DNA from: Mesonia aquimarina
Lineage (GTDB): Bacteria > Bacteroidota > Bacteroidia > Flavobacteriales > Flavobacteriaceae
Reading direction: 5' to 3'
DNA: 64,000 nucleotides
Assembly: GCF_003667275.1 (NCBI RefSeq)
Contig: NZ_RCNV01000007.1
Coordinates: forward strand, 62,001-126,000
Shown here: positions 8,426 to 17,352 of the stretch, one piece after another
How positions within the stretch are numbered: the first letter of the stretch is position 1
Layout: every line of letters starts with the position of its first letter
Notes under the pieces: model-generated
Told to the model about the DNA's origin: nothing
The model's input: only the letters and a program-made list of their open reading frames with translations
The model's database searches: none
Made by a program: the position numbers and the translations under genes

Positions 8426-9877
8426 TTAGTAAGCTTCGTAACTAATGCAAATATTTTTTGGCTCGGTAAAAAACTTAAGCGCTTCAAAACCGCCTTCGCG
8501 ACCTACGCCGCTATCTTTAGAACCACCAAAAGGCGTTCTTAAATCTCGATTTAACCACGTATTTACCCAAACAATTCCGGCTTCAATTGAATTGCTTAAA
8601 CGCATAGCGCGATCGATATTTGAAGTCCAAATTGTAGAAGATAAACCATAGCGAACATCGTTCGCAAATTCTAGCGCTTGTTCTTCAGATTTAAAAGGCA
8701 TCATAGTTACAACCGGACCAAAAATTTCTTCTTGGTTTAATTTGCAGTGATTTGATTTCACTTCAATAATTGTAGGTTCTAAATAATAACCATTTTCATG
8801 ACCATCAACTTTTACAGGCTTACCGCCGCATAAAATTGTTGCTTCTTGATCTTTAGCACCTTCAATATAACCTTGTACTTTTTCTAAATGTTCTTTAGAA
8901 ACCAAAGCACCTAAATCACTTTTGGCATCTGAAGGATCACCAACTTTTAATTTTTTTACAGCTTTAACAAAATCATCTTTAAATTGATCGTAGATTTTTT
9001 CTTCTACAAAAATTCTAGAACCACATAAACAGATCTGCCCTTGATTGGCAAAAGATGACTTTACAGTGGTTTTAAGCATTTTATCGTAATTGCAATCAGC
9101 AAAAATTAGGTTTGGGTTTTTTCCGCCTAATTCTAAGGATAATTTTTTAAACATTGGAGCGGCAGTTCGAGCAATATGCTCTCCGGTTTTCGTGCCACCG
9201 GTAAATGAAATTGCTTTTATCTGTGGATGCTCAACAATAGCTTGACCACAATTTGCACCTAAACCGTGAACAATATTTAAAACGCCTTCAGGAAAGTCAA
9301 TTTCTTTACAAATTTCTGATAATAAATAAGAAGTCATCGGGGTAACTTCACTAGGTTTTGCAACTACACAGTTTCCTGCGGCTAAAGCCGGAGCGATTTT
9401 CCAACTGAATAAATAGAGTGGGAGATTCCAGGGAGAAATACAACCGACAACACCAAGCGGTTTTCTTAAGGTAAAATTGATGGTGTTTTTCCCTACGCTT
9501 TCATGCGCTTCACTAGCAAATTGCGTTAATGCATTGGCATAAAAACGAAAGTTGCTCATCGCTCTGGGAATATCTACAGCCAAAGCCAAAGAGAGCGGTT
9601 TTCCGTTGTCTTTAGATTCTGCTTCTGCAAGCAAAACCAATTTATTTTCAATAGCATCAGCAATTTTATGCATCCATTGGCTACGTTCTTCTAAAGAAGT
9701 TGCAGACCAAGCAGGAAAAGCTTTTTTTGCAGCCATAACCGCTTTTTCTACATCTTCTTTTTGACTATTAGGGAGTTGACTGTATACTTCGCCTTTTGCC
9801 GGATTATAATTATCGAGCCATTTATCTGAAGATGGAGTACAAAACTCTCCGTTTATATAGTTTTTTATGCGTTGCAT
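8426..9877 (-). CDS. 2-aminomuconate (2-hydroxymuconate) semialdehyde dehydrogenase
   Basis: A 483-residue NAD-dependent aldehyde dehydrogenase with every catalytic feature: N151 in SPWNLP, the FTGGT NAD loop (225-229), E249 in LELGGK and nucleophile C283 in GQICLC. Length and motifs match the 2-aminomuconate/2-hydroxymuconate semialdehyde dehydrogenases. It oxidises the product of the ACMSD-like enzyme encoded just downstream to 2-aminomuconate. A TATATTTG -7 box lies 19-26 bp upstream of the ATG, so this may begin its own transcript. Confidence 0.9.
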   Translation of the reverse strand: MQRIKNYINGEFCTPSSDKWLDNYNPAKGEVYSQLPNSQKEDVEKAVMAAKKAFPAWSATSLEERSQWMHKIADAIENKLVLLAEAESKDNGKPLSLALAVDIPRAMSNFRFYANALTQFASEAHESVGKNTINFTLRKPLGVVGCISPWNLPLYLFSWKIAPALAAGNCVVAKPSEVTPMTSYLLSEICKEIDFPEGVLNIVHGLGANCGQAIVEHPQIKAISFTGGTKTGEHIARTAAPMFKKLSLELGGKNPNLIFADCNYDKMLKTTVKSSFANQGQICLCGSRIFVEEKIYDQFKDDFVKAVKKLKVGDPSDAKSDLGALVSKEHLEKVQGYIEGAKDQEATILCGGKPVKVDGHENGYYLEPTIIEVKSNHCKLNQEEIFGPVVTMMPFKSEEQALEFANDVRYGLSSTIWTSNIDRAMRLSNSIEAGIVWVNTWLNRDLRTPFGGSKDSGVGREGGFEALKFFTEPKNICISYEAY

Positions 9878-9895
9878 GCTTCTTGTGGTTTTTTA

Positions 9896-9903
9896 CAAAT
9901 ATA
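9896..9903 (-). promoter_or_regulatory. Bacteroidota-type -7 box upstream of the aldehyde dehydrogenase
   Basis: TATATTTG on the minus strand matches the Bacteroidota consensus TAnnTTTG in full. No clear TTG -33 box is present at the expected spacing, so the call rests on the -7 element and its position. Confidence 0.45.
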
Positions 9904-9989
9904 AAATTTCATGATGTATGAAGCTCCATTTTCTTAAGCTTAAATTTTTTCATAAAAATAATAATGTGAATTTTTTCTATCTTTAGAAT

Positions 9990-10493
9990 ATGAAAAAAAA
10001 TACTAATCTGATTTTGTATTGGGTGAAAGTAAATTTATTAGCGTCTTTCCTAATAATTTTGCTCAGTATTTTTTTAGCATTCATAGGAGAATACTACTTT
10101 CTAAATGGAATAAATTTCTCATCTATCTATGCAACTGTACTGGTATGTGCGTTTGTATTATTGGGACTTTTCTATTTGAGGAGAAAATCAGATTGTCAAC
10201 TTTTATTTGACAGTTTATGGATTACTTTTTTGGCAGGTATTGGCTCTATTTTATTTCCTGTAATTTTTCAACCTAAACTTTGTAGTGGGGGGTATTACAT
10301 TGTTCCGAATAGATTCTTGATTATTACAATTATATCAATTCTTATTTTAAGTTCGTTTATACTATGCTATAAAAATAAACTGAATTTTGTATTGGTAGGG
10401 ATATTTTCTTTTTTCCACTTTCTATGTTTAGAATATATTATTCCGTTTAATTATGCGATGGAAGTGGTTAATTTAATATGGAAACAATTCTAA
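9990..10493 (+). CDS. Hypothetical membrane protein
   Basis: A 167-residue protein with about five predicted membrane segments (roughly 15-35, 42-60, 70-90, 105-125 and 130-150) and few charged residues. I do not recognise a family. It is the only plus-strand gene inside the kynurenine cluster and separates the cluster's two minus-strand units. A TATCTTTA box lies just before the ATG. It occupies a site where the dioxygenase gene missing from this cluster could have been, but it bears no resemblance to a cupin. Confidence 0.6.
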   Translation: MKKNTNLILYWVKVNLLASFLIILLSIFLAFIGEYYFLNGINFSSIYATVLVCAFVLLGLFYLRRKSDCQLLFDSLWITFLAGIGSILFPVIFQPKLCSGGYYIVPNRFLIITIISILILSSFILCYKNKLNFVLVGIFSFFHFLCLEYIIPFNYAMEVVNLIWKQF

Positions 10494-10497
10494 TAAA

Positions 10498-10528
10498 AAA
10501 TCCCGTAAGAAAATTTCCTACAGGATTT
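10498..10528 (-). terminator. Hairpin terminator between convergent genes
   Basis: An imperfect inverted repeat (AAATCCCGTAAGA and its near-complement TTTCCTACAGGATTT) with a run of T on the minus strand side ends the kynU-to-RidA unit. It may also serve the plus-strand membrane protein gene. Confidence 0.65.
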
Positions 10529-10551
10529 AATTTGTATACTCACTTTAAAAA

Positions 10552-10983
10552 TTAATGTCCGGCGTAAGCTTGTTTCTTATAGGCAACCACTTTAATTTCA
10601 ATTAATAAATGCGGATGCGGCAATTGATGAACCGCCACCGTAGTTCTGGTTGGTCCGGTTTCAGGCTCAAAAAACTTCCCGTAGGTTTCATTATAACCTT
10701 TAAAATCGTTCATATTAACCAAGAAGCTGGTCACATCAACTACATCTTTTAAGCTCGCGCCTTCTTCTTTTAAAATACTGTCAATATTTTCTAATACCGC
10801 AGCGGTTTGTTTATTGATATCAAGATTTGTAGTTCCAAATTCGTCAACTTCAACACCTTCAAAAGAATTATCGGGTCTTCTTGAGCTTGTTCCTGAAACA
10901 TAAATAAAATCACCTACGCGTTTTACGTGTGGAAATTTTCCTCTTGGTTTTGCTTTTCCTTCAATAACTTTTCCTGTACTCAT
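10552..10983 (-). CDS. RidA-family 2-aminomuconate deaminase
   Basis: A 143-residue RidA/YjgF/UK114-fold protein ([15 protein letters not shown] near the N-terminus, [15 protein letters not shown] with the conserved arginine, [10 protein letters not shown] at the end). Within this cluster the family member acts as 2-aminomuconate deaminase, releasing ammonia to give 4-oxalocrotonate (2-oxohex-3-enedioate). It starts 3 bp after the stop of the hydratase/decarboxylase gene. The assignment to aminomuconate rather than generic enamine deaminase is from context. Confidence 0.88.
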   Translation of the reverse strand: MSTGKVIEGKAKPRGKFPHVKRVGDFIYVSGTSSRRPDNSFEGVEVDEFGTTNLDINKQTAAVLENIDSILKEEGASLKDVVDVTSFLVNMNDFKGYNETYGKFFEPETGPTRTTVAVHQLPHPHLLIEIKVVAYKKQAYAGH

Positions 10984-10986
10984 AGT

Positions 10987-11748
10987 TTATTTTGTTTTGA
11001 ATGAAACACTTCCTAACTGCTCAATATTCGCTTCAATAGTTTGATTTTTATCAAGATAAACGGCAGCTGTTGCAGCACCGGCTAAAACTACTTGTCCTTT
11101 TTTAACCACTAAATCTGCTTTAGAAGCTAACCTACTTAATTCTACGACTGATTGAAGCGGATTGTTTAATATAGCGGCTGTTTTCCCTTCTTGAACCGTT
11201 TCAGTATTAATATTTAAATCAATAGAAAGATCATTGATTTCAGTTTTTAAATCTTGCCAATCGCCAATTACATAACCGGTAGAAGAACAATTATCGGCCA
11301 CCACATCTTCTAACGAAAATTTAAAATTCTCATAGCGTGAATCGATAATTTCTAAGGCCGGAGCCATTTTATCGATATAATTCGGAATGTCGTTTAAACT
11401 GATTGACTCTTCGATATCTTTACTAATTCTAAAAGCAATTTCCGGTTCTGCACGTGGATGAATCCAACGATCTAGATTGACTTCTTCATCAGGATTAATT
11501 TTCATTTCATCGGTTAAAATTCCCCAAATAAGATCGTGAACGCCCATTTGTTCCATTTTTGCGCGGCTTGTAAAGCCAAGTTTAAAACCGGTTACTTTTT
11601 CTCCGCGATCTATTCTTTTTCCAATGGAAATTCGTTGAATATCATAAGCCGCATCTAATGAAACTTCATGCGCTTCTGCCATTTGTTTGGTAGGTTTTGC
11701 CTGCCTGGCAGCTTGGTCTAAAATTTCTGCTATTTCTTGATTTGTCAT
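10987..11748 (-). CDS. 2-keto-4-pentenoate hydratase / 2-oxo-3-hexenedioate decarboxylase
   Basis: A 253-residue protein of the fumarylacetoacetase C-terminal fold. The metal-binding acids are in PRAEPEIAF (about 99-107), followed by the conserved ALEIIDSRYENF segment and an active-site-like KKGQVVLAGA. The 4-oxalocrotonate decarboxylase (decarboxylating to 2-hydroxypenta-2,4-dienoate) and the hydratase share this fold. Because it sits next to the deaminase, decarboxylase is the likelier role. No second paralog, aldolase or acylating acetaldehyde dehydrogenase is present in the window, so the lower pathway must lie elsewhere. Confidence 0.85.
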   Translation of the reverse strand: MTNQEIAEILDQAARQAKPTKQMAEAHEVSLDAAYDIQRISIGKRIDRGEKVTGFKLGFTSRAKMEQMGVHDLIWGILTDEMKINPDEEVNLDRWIHPRAEPEIAFRISKDIEESISLNDIPNYIDKMAPALEIIDSRYENFKFSLEDVVADNCSSTGYVIGDWQDLKTEINDLSIDLNINTETVQEGKTAAILNNPLQSVVELSRLASKADLVVKKGQVVLAGAATAAVYLDKNQTIEANIEQLGSVSFKTK

Positions 11749-11802
11749 GTTGTTAGAGTTATTTTATTGCGAGAAAACAGCTATAAACCTTCACTTTGTA
11801 AA

Positions 11803-13197
11803 TTAAAACGAAGTTAAATTATTGCTTTGTAAAATGTTTTCTGTTTCTTTTTTTACGAGTTTTAGTTTTTCTTCTAGCGAAATATCATCAGATATTTTTC
11901 CATCAGAAATTAATTTCAACATTGCTTTATCTTGTGCTCGACCACGTTGCATGGCTTCTTGATAACCAATTTCTTCTTGAAAAGTTACCAATCTATATTT
12001 TGAAGCATATTCTGCTGGAAATTCTTCTTCTAAGGCTGTTTCTAGTTTTCTTTTTTGCTGAAAAATTGGCGCAGCCGTGTGTTCTTTCATTTCATGGAAA
12101 TTATCGATCGCTAAATCTGCAATGGCATCGGTATCTTTTTTACGTTCTTTTTGATAGCGTTTAAAAGTTTCGTTCCAATCGCCGTTATGCTGATCTAAAA
12201 TTTCATCAAAAACAACCACATCTTCAAAAGAAGCATTCATTCCTTGTCCGTAAAACGGAACAATTGCGTGAGCGGCATCGCCCATTAAGAGCGTTTTTCC
12301 GTAGCTATGCCAAGGAGAACATTTTACCGTTCCTAAAGGGCCGGTTGGATTTTCAAAAAATTCTTCAGCTAAAGTTGGCATAAGTTTTAAAGCATCAGGA
12401 TAAAATTTTTCAAAATACTCTTCAACTTTTTCTGCTGAGGTTAAATTTTTAAAATTGTATTCGCCTTCTTCATAAGAAAGGAAAAGTGTTACGGTAAAAC
12501 TTCCATCTAAATTTGGTAAAGCAATAACCATATTTTCTCCCCTCGGCCAAATATGCAAAGCGTTTTTATACAATTGAAAATCTCCGTTTTTATCAGCTGA
12601 AATAGATAATTCTTTATAGCCGTGTTGTAAATAATCTTGACTAAAACTGAATAAAAATCCGCGATCTTCCATCATACTTTTCCGAAGTGAAGATCCAGCA
12701 CCATCGGTACCAATAACAATTGAACCGGTTTTAGTAATTTTTTCTTTTGTATTATAATCTTGAAATTCTGCGCTGCCTTTTTCTAAATTAACTTTTTTGC
12801 AGTCTTTGTTGAAGCTAATAGTTACGTTGGGCATTTTTTCAGCTTCATCTAGCAACAAAGCGTTAAGATCTGTTCTGGAAATGGAATTGATATATTCTTC
12901 TTCTAAACCACTGTAGGGCGATAAAAATGTTTCACTTTCGGTATTGTGAATCATTCTTCCGTTCATCGGAATACAAATATCCAATGCTTTTTTTTCTAAA
13001 CCGACTAATTTCATAGCTTTAATTCCGCGGTTAGAAAAAGCTAGGTTTATAGATCTTCCGGCGGCGATATCGGTTTTTCTTAAATCGGGTCTTTTTTCAA
13101 CTAAATCAATTTCATAGCCGCGTTGTGCTAATCGTAAAGCAAGTAGCGAACCACATAAACCTGCGCCAATAATTAGAATTTTTTCTTGCTTTTCCAT
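11803..13197 (-). CDS. kmo: Kynurenine 3-monooxygenase
   Basis: A 464-residue FAD-dependent aromatic hydroxylase. It has the Rossmann motif GAGLCG at 11-16 and E34 for the ribose, a DG motif (GTDGAGS), and GDAAHAIVPFYGQGMNAS contacting FAD. A C-terminal hydrophobic anchor typical of eukaryotic enzymes is absent. It hydroxylates L-kynurenine to 3-hydroxykynurenine with NADPH. Its start overlaps the kynU stop by one base, indicating coupled translation. Confidence 0.93.
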   Translation of the reverse strand: MEKQEKILIIGAGLCGSLLALRLAQRGYEIDLVEKRPDLRKTDIAAGRSINLAFSNRGIKAMKLVGLEKKALDICIPMNGRMIHNTESETFLSPYSGLEEEYINSISRTDLNALLLDEAEKMPNVTISFNKDCKKVNLEKGSAEFQDYNTKEKITKTGSIVIGTDGAGSSLRKSMMEDRGFLFSFSQDYLQHGYKELSISADKNGDFQLYKNALHIWPRGENMVIALPNLDGSFTVTLFLSYEEGEYNFKNLTSAEKVEEYFEKFYPDALKLMPTLAEEFFENPTGPLGTVKCSPWHSYGKTLLMGDAAHAIVPFYGQGMNASFEDVVVFDEILDQHNGDWNETFKRYQKERKKDTDAIADLAIDNFHEMKEHTAAPIFQQKRKLETALEEEFPAEYASKYRLVTFQEEIGYQEAMQRGRAQDKAMLKLISDGKISDDISLEEKLKLVKKETENILQSNNLTSF

Positions 13198-14468
13198 TAG
13201 AGTAATTCTTTTAAAATTGAAACCATATTGTAAACATCTTCATAAGAATTATAAATAGGAGCAGGGGCAATTCTAATCACGTTAGGTTCTCGCCAGTCGG
13301 CTATAACGCCGGCATTCATCAATTTATTGAATAATTCTTTATTGGCATTTTTAACTTTTATGGAAAGTTGACAACCTCTTTCTTCAGGATTTCTAGGTGT
13401 AATAATTTCAATTTGGTCGCCTTCAATTTCTTGTAGTAAGAATTCTAAATACCCGGTAAGTTCAACCGATTTTTTTCTGATATTTTCAAAACCGGCTTCA
13501 TCAAATAAATCTAAGGAAGCTCTAATTGCTGCCATCGATAAAATTGGAGGATTACTTAATTGCCAACCTTCGGCTCCGGGAATTGAATCAAATTCTTGGC
13601 GCATATTAAAACGCGTTTGTTTATTATGTCCCCACCAACCGGCAAAACGTTTTAAGCTGGAATCGTTGGCATGACGGTCGTGAACAAAACAGCCACCTAA
13701 ACTTCCCGGACCGCTATTTAAATATTTATAAGAACACCAAACCGCAAAATCGGGTCCGTTCTCATGTAAATTTGGTTGAATATTTCCCGCGCCGTGCGCA
13801 AGATCGATTCCTACTTTCGCATTGTGTTGGTGACCGAGTTCTGTGATTTTTTTTATCGGAAAAGATTGTCCGGTGTAATAATTTGTAGAACCAATAAGCA
13901 ATAAAGCAACCTCATCGCCGTGTTCTTTCATTATTTTTTCAAGGTCTTCAAATCGGCATAAATCTTCGCCCTCTCTAGGAGTCCATTGAACAAGGCCTTC
14001 TTTAGGATCAAATCCGTGAAAATCTATTTGCGATTCCATCGCATATTTATCTGAAGGAAAAGCATCACTTTCAATAACAATTTTGTATTTTTTTGAAGTG
14101 GGTCTGTAAAATGAAACCATCATTAAATGTAAGTTGGTAGTTAAGGTATTCATCATAACCACTTCGCTTGGGTTTGCTCCTACAATTTTCGCCATTTTTT
14201 CGGTCAAAAATTCGTGGTAAGGCATCCAAGGATGTTTAGCTTCGGTATGACCTTCTACACCAAATTTACTCCAGTCATTTAATTCTTCTTGTAAGTATTT
14301 TTGGGTGTTTTTTGGTTGTAAACCAAGCGAATTTCCGCAAAGGTAAACTTGCTCTTTTCCGTCTTTATTGGTAGGAATGTGAAATTCTTTTCTGAATTTA
14401 TGTAAAGGATCTTTTTGATCTTGTTCTTTGGCAAATGCCAAAGTATTCTCATATGAAGTTGTTGTCAT
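13197..14468 (-). CDS. kynU: Kynureninase
   Basis: A 423-residue fold-type I PLP enzyme. The cofactor aspartate is D222 in GIDLAHG and the Schiff-base lysine K248 in WCSYKYLNSGPG, the kynureninase signature. It cleaves 3-hydroxykynurenine to 3-hydroxyanthranilate and alanine. It is the first gene of the kynU-kmo-hydratase-RidA unit. A TAAATTTG -7 box lies 28-35 bp upstream of the ATG. Confidence 0.94.
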   Translation of the reverse strand: MTTTSYENTLAFAKEQDQKDPLHKFRKEFHIPTNKDGKEQVYLCGNSLGLQPKNTQKYLQEELNDWSKFGVEGHTEAKHPWMPYHEFLTEKMAKIVGANPSEVVMMNTLTTNLHLMMVSFYRPTSKKYKIVIESDAFPSDKYAMESQIDFHGFDPKEGLVQWTPREGEDLCRFEDLEKIMKEHGDEVALLLIGSTNYYTGQSFPIKKITELGHQHNAKVGIDLAHGAGNIQPNLHENGPDFAVWCSYKYLNSGPGSLGGCFVHDRHANDSSLKRFAGWWGHNKQTRFNMRQEFDSIPGAEGWQLSNPPILSMAAIRASLDLFDEAGFENIRKKSVELTGYLEFLLQEIEGDQIEIITPRNPEERGCQLSIKVKNANKELFNKLMNAGVIADWREPNVIRIAPAPIYNSYEDVYNMVSILKELL

Positions 14469-14495
14469 TTTAAAGGCTTAAAAATGGATTTCCTA

Positions 14496-14503
14496 CAAAT
14501 TTA
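14496..14503 (-). promoter_or_regulatory. Bacteroidota-type -7 box upstream of kynU
   Basis: TAAATTTG on the minus strand fits TAnnTTTG exactly. No convincing TTG is seen 19-23 bp upstream, so confidence is moderate. Confidence 0.45.
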
Positions 14504-14535
14504 TGAATAATTTGGCAGTTGCTTTTATAATTGGA

Positions 14536-15222
14536 TTATTCAATTTTGAGATTTGAAAAGTAAAGCTGAAAAGAGCCGGTTTTATTTTTATGCATTTTGG
14601 CAATTTTTAAGCCTTTTTTTGTCACATAATCTTCCCAAGTACTTGTTAAAGCAGCTGTTTCTTGTCCTTTTGGGAAAAAAGCCCATTCTTGAATTATAAA
14701 GTCATCATTTATATAAATCTTATAAGTGTCGCCAGGGGTGTAGCCTTTTTGCTTATTGTAGTTTATACTGACTTCAGTTAACTTTTTACTGCTGATTGGT
14801 GCTTCTATATTTTGTTGAACAGTGTGGGTAAAGCCTTCATCCCAAACTAATTGAAAAGGAAAAAGTAACCAGTATTTATCATTTACAAATCCTTTGTCGG
14901 TTTTAAGCTCTGTACCTGCGATACTGTTTCTAGTGTACATCATTGTGTCTTCTTTAGACATCATTTTTACTTGGTTTTTTTTAGGCCACCATTTCCAGGA
15001 GCGCTCATAATGATTGGTATCTCTATCTACATTAAATGTATATTCGAGAGAGTTTATATTTTTCCAATTTTGATATCCGTGGGCATTTGCAATTTTTTCG
15101 AGTATGGAAAATTCTTTTGCAGGTGTATTTTTTTCAGGAGCTTTTTCTGAAGTTTTTTCAGTATTATTTTTACAGCTCATCAATGCAACAATAATAATGG
15201 AAAGGAAAATTTTAATTTTCAT
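14536..15222 (-). CDS. Hypothetical lipoprotein
   Basis: A 228-residue protein with a lipobox (ALMSC, C17), then a low-complexity Lys/Glu/Thr linker and a domain rich in aromatic beta strands (YERSWKWWPKKNQVKMM, YWLLFPFQLVWDEG). The layout resembles LolA/LppX-type lipid-binding folds, but I cannot place it in a named family. It probably sits in the outer membrane facing the periplasm. It lies 67 bp upstream of kynU on the same strand; a functional link is not evident. Confidence 0.7.
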   Translation of the reverse strand: MKIKIFLSIIIVALMSCKNNTEKTSEKAPEKNTPAKEFSILEKIANAHGYQNWKNINSLEYTFNVDRDTNHYERSWKWWPKKNQVKMMSKEDTMMYTRNSIAGTELKTDKGFVNDKYWLLFPFQLVWDEGFTHTVQQNIEAPISSKKLTEVSINYNKQKGYTPGDTYKIYINDDFIIQEWAFFPKGQETAALTSTWEDYVTKKGLKIAKMHKNKTGSFQLYFSNLKIE

Positions 15223-15239
15223 AAGATGAATTTTTAATC

Positions 15240-15315
15240 ATAAAAAAAGGTTGTCTTAAAAGTAAGCAAACAATGCATTAAAATAAAATGCCAGCCAACT
15301 TTTTAAAACAACCTT
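15240..15315 (-). terminator. Long-loop inverted repeat, probable terminator
   Basis: Arms AAGGTTGTCTTAAAA (15247-15261) and TTTTAAAACAACCTT (15301-15315) pair with one mismatch around a 39-base loop. A minus-strand T run (15240-15246) follows. It lies after the small Asp/Glu-rich lipoprotein gene and before the next gene's start. Confidence 0.5.
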
Positions 15316-15342
15316 CTGGTTTACTAAGAAATGAAGTCTAAT

Positions 15343-15486
15343 TTAGTCTACAATATCTTCGGCTTCATCGCCTACTTCATCTGCAGCTTCTTCAATTTCA
15401 TCTCCAGCATCTTTGTCTTCTCTGCAACTTGTAAATGTTGTTGCTAACGTTCCCATACAAAATAGGATTAAAAATAATCGTTTCAT
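15343..15486 (-). CDS. Small acidic lipoprotein (47 aa)
   Basis: A short reading frame starting at ATG 15486 that encodes a hydrophobic signal with a lipobox-like TFTSC (C21), followed by an almost wholly acidic tail (repeats of DEIEEAADEVGDEAEDIVD). The clean signal/lipobox/acidic tail design and its place among small envelope genes support a real gene. Similar tiny acidic lipoproteins are common in Flavobacteriia. The function is unknown. Confidence 0.72.
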   Translation of the reverse strand: MKRLFLILFCMGTLATTFTSCREDKDAGDEIEEAADEVGDEAEDIVD

Positions 15487-15514
15487 AAATTTAAGTTTAG
15501 TTAGTAATTAAGTT

Positions 15515-15673
15515 TTAAGGTTTTCTTCCTGTTGCTAATCTATAAAGAATTCCGATAATGGCAAGGACTAAAAGTATATGAATTAAACTTCCTACGGCTT
15601 CACCGAAGCCAAAATACCCGATTAGCCAGCCAATTATAAGAATTACCACGATAAGCCAAATTAAATCTCTCAT
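15515..15673 (-). CDS. Small two-helix membrane protein, lmo0937/DUF5670 type (52 aa)
   Basis: A 52-residue protein from ATG 15673 with two membrane helices separated by a glycine-rich turn (IGWLIGYFGFGEAVGSLIHILLVLA in two parts) and a basic end (RLATGRKP). This is the hallmark plan of the lmo0937-family small membrane proteins, which are widespread and often stress-induced. It lies 28 bp upstream of the acidic lipoprotein gene on the same strand and is probably co-transcribed. Confidence 0.78.
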   Translation of the reverse strand: MRDLIWLIVVILIIGWLIGYFGFGEAVGSLIHILLVLAIIGILYRLATGRKP

Positions 15674-15755
15674 AGCTTTTGTTTTGATTAGTCGTGTTAA
15701 ATGTATGGAGAATAGAATTTATCAAGTAAGTCTTTAACGTTCAATTAACTAAGAT

Positions 15756-17290
15756 TTAGTATTGATTTGGGTTTTTTATAATTTTCTGGGCTCTTTCTTG
15801 ATGTTTTTTTAAGGTTTCCGGGTTCATTTTATTTAGCAAACTCATCATCATATTCATACGCTGGTTATCTTTAAAATGTTCTTTTTTCTCCGCCAAAAAA
15901 TTCCAATAGAGTGAATTGAAAGGACAAGCTTTTTCGCCTTGTTTTTTATTGACATTATAATGGCATTTTTTACAATAATTACTCATTTTATTAATGTAGC
16001 TTCCACTGGAAACATAGGGTTTTGTAGCTACAATTCCGCCATCGGCAAACTGACTCATTCCTCGTGTGTTGGGCATTTCTACCCATTCTATTGCATCAAT
16101 GTAAATTCCTAAATACCATTTGTCAACTTCATTAGGATGAACTTGAGTAAGTAGAGCAAAATTCCCCGTGATCATTAAACGTTGAATGTGATGTGCATAG
16201 GCTTCCTCTAAACTTTGCTTTATAGCGTGATGCAAACAATTCATTTTGTGTCTGCATTCCAATAAAAATCTGGTAATGAATTTTGATTATCCAATTTATT
16301 GCTTCTTCGGTACCCGGGCATTTCTTTCCAATAAATTCCGCGCATATATTCACGCCAACCTAAAATTTGGCGAACAAAACCTTCTACTTGAGTAATATCG
16401 ATTTCTTCCTTATTTTCATGATAGGTATCAATTACTTTTTCAATAACTTCTTTTGGCGAAAGCATTTTAGAATTCATAGCAAAAGAAAGCCGAGAATGAA
16501 AAAGATAGGATTGTTCGGTATGCATCGCGTCTTGATAATCGCCAAAATAGGGAAGGAGGTTTTTGCAAAAATAATTCAGAACTTTTAGCGCATCAGGACG
16601 AGAAGTTGGCCAATTAAAATTTTTCTCCTGAATAGTTCCAATAGTTTTAATCTCTTGCTGCTGAATTTGTTTCACGATTTTTGAAACATCTTTCCTAAAC
16701 CCTTTTTCGTGCGGAATTTCAGGATCTCCTTTCCATTTTTTACGATTGCTTTTATCGAAATTCCATTTTCCGCCTTCCGGATTTTTTTCATTTTGCATGA
16801 GAACGGAATGTTTTTTACGCATATCGCGGTAAAAATATTCCATGGTCATTTCTTTTTTGCCTTCGTAAAATTTGGCTAAATCGGTTCGGGAAGTAAAAAA
16901 ATGTTCGGTATCGAAAACTTCAGTTTCAATTTCTAAATCGGCACAGAAATTTTTCAGTTGTTCATCTAAACGATATTCATCGGGTAATTGATATTCAAAT
17001 TTTTCAATTTCATATTTATCGATCAATTGCTGAAGATTTTCAACTAAATCCTGTTTGTTTTCTTTCGCATCAACTTCATAATAAATTAATTGATGTCCAT
17101 TTTCTTTTAAGTGCTGATAAAAATTCCGCATTGAAGCAAAAAAAGCCACTATTTTTTGAATATGATGCGTTACATAATCGGTTTCTTGACGCATTTCTGC
17201 TAAAAAATAAATGGTATTTTTATCGGTTGAAGAAAACCAGGAATGTTTATAATTGAGTTGATCGCCAAGAAGAAGTCGAAGTTTTTTCAT
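15756..17290 (-). pseudogene. FeS-type (PhrB-like) photolyase/cryptochrome, split by a -1 frame change
   Basis: The N-terminal piece (17290-16241, 349 codons) has the LRLLLGDQLNYKHSWF start and the GWREYMRGIYW region. The C-terminal piece (to 15756) carries NCLHHAI, NTRGMSQFADGG and KPYVSSGSYINKMS. Frames join at a run of four A (minus strand; 16244-16247) directly before the TGA at 16241-16243. One additional A would restore DTKMNC. Total length is 1535 bp, one short of 512 codons, which agrees with a single missing base. All four likely Fe-S cysteines (in MNC, YCKKC and KACPF) lie after the break, so the first fragment alone cannot bind the cluster. A -1 slip on A-AAA-TGA would re-pair perfectly, so frameshifting or a sequencing error remain alternatives. 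Confidence 0.85.
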
Positions 17291-17352
17291 ATTTTTATGA
17301 TTGATTAGTGTAACAAAAACAACATTTATTCTTCATATAATAAACTACCATT

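Noticed and set aside
9990-10493. The missing 3-hydroxyanthranilate dioxygenase of the kynurenine cluster
   Set aside because: The gene is on the opposite strand and encodes a polytopic membrane protein without cupin metal motifs.
16241-16262. Independent gene starting at 16262 for the Fe-S domain of the photolyase
   Set aside because: Its first residues are out-of-frame readings of the photolyase; true homology begins at MNC, after the frameshift point.
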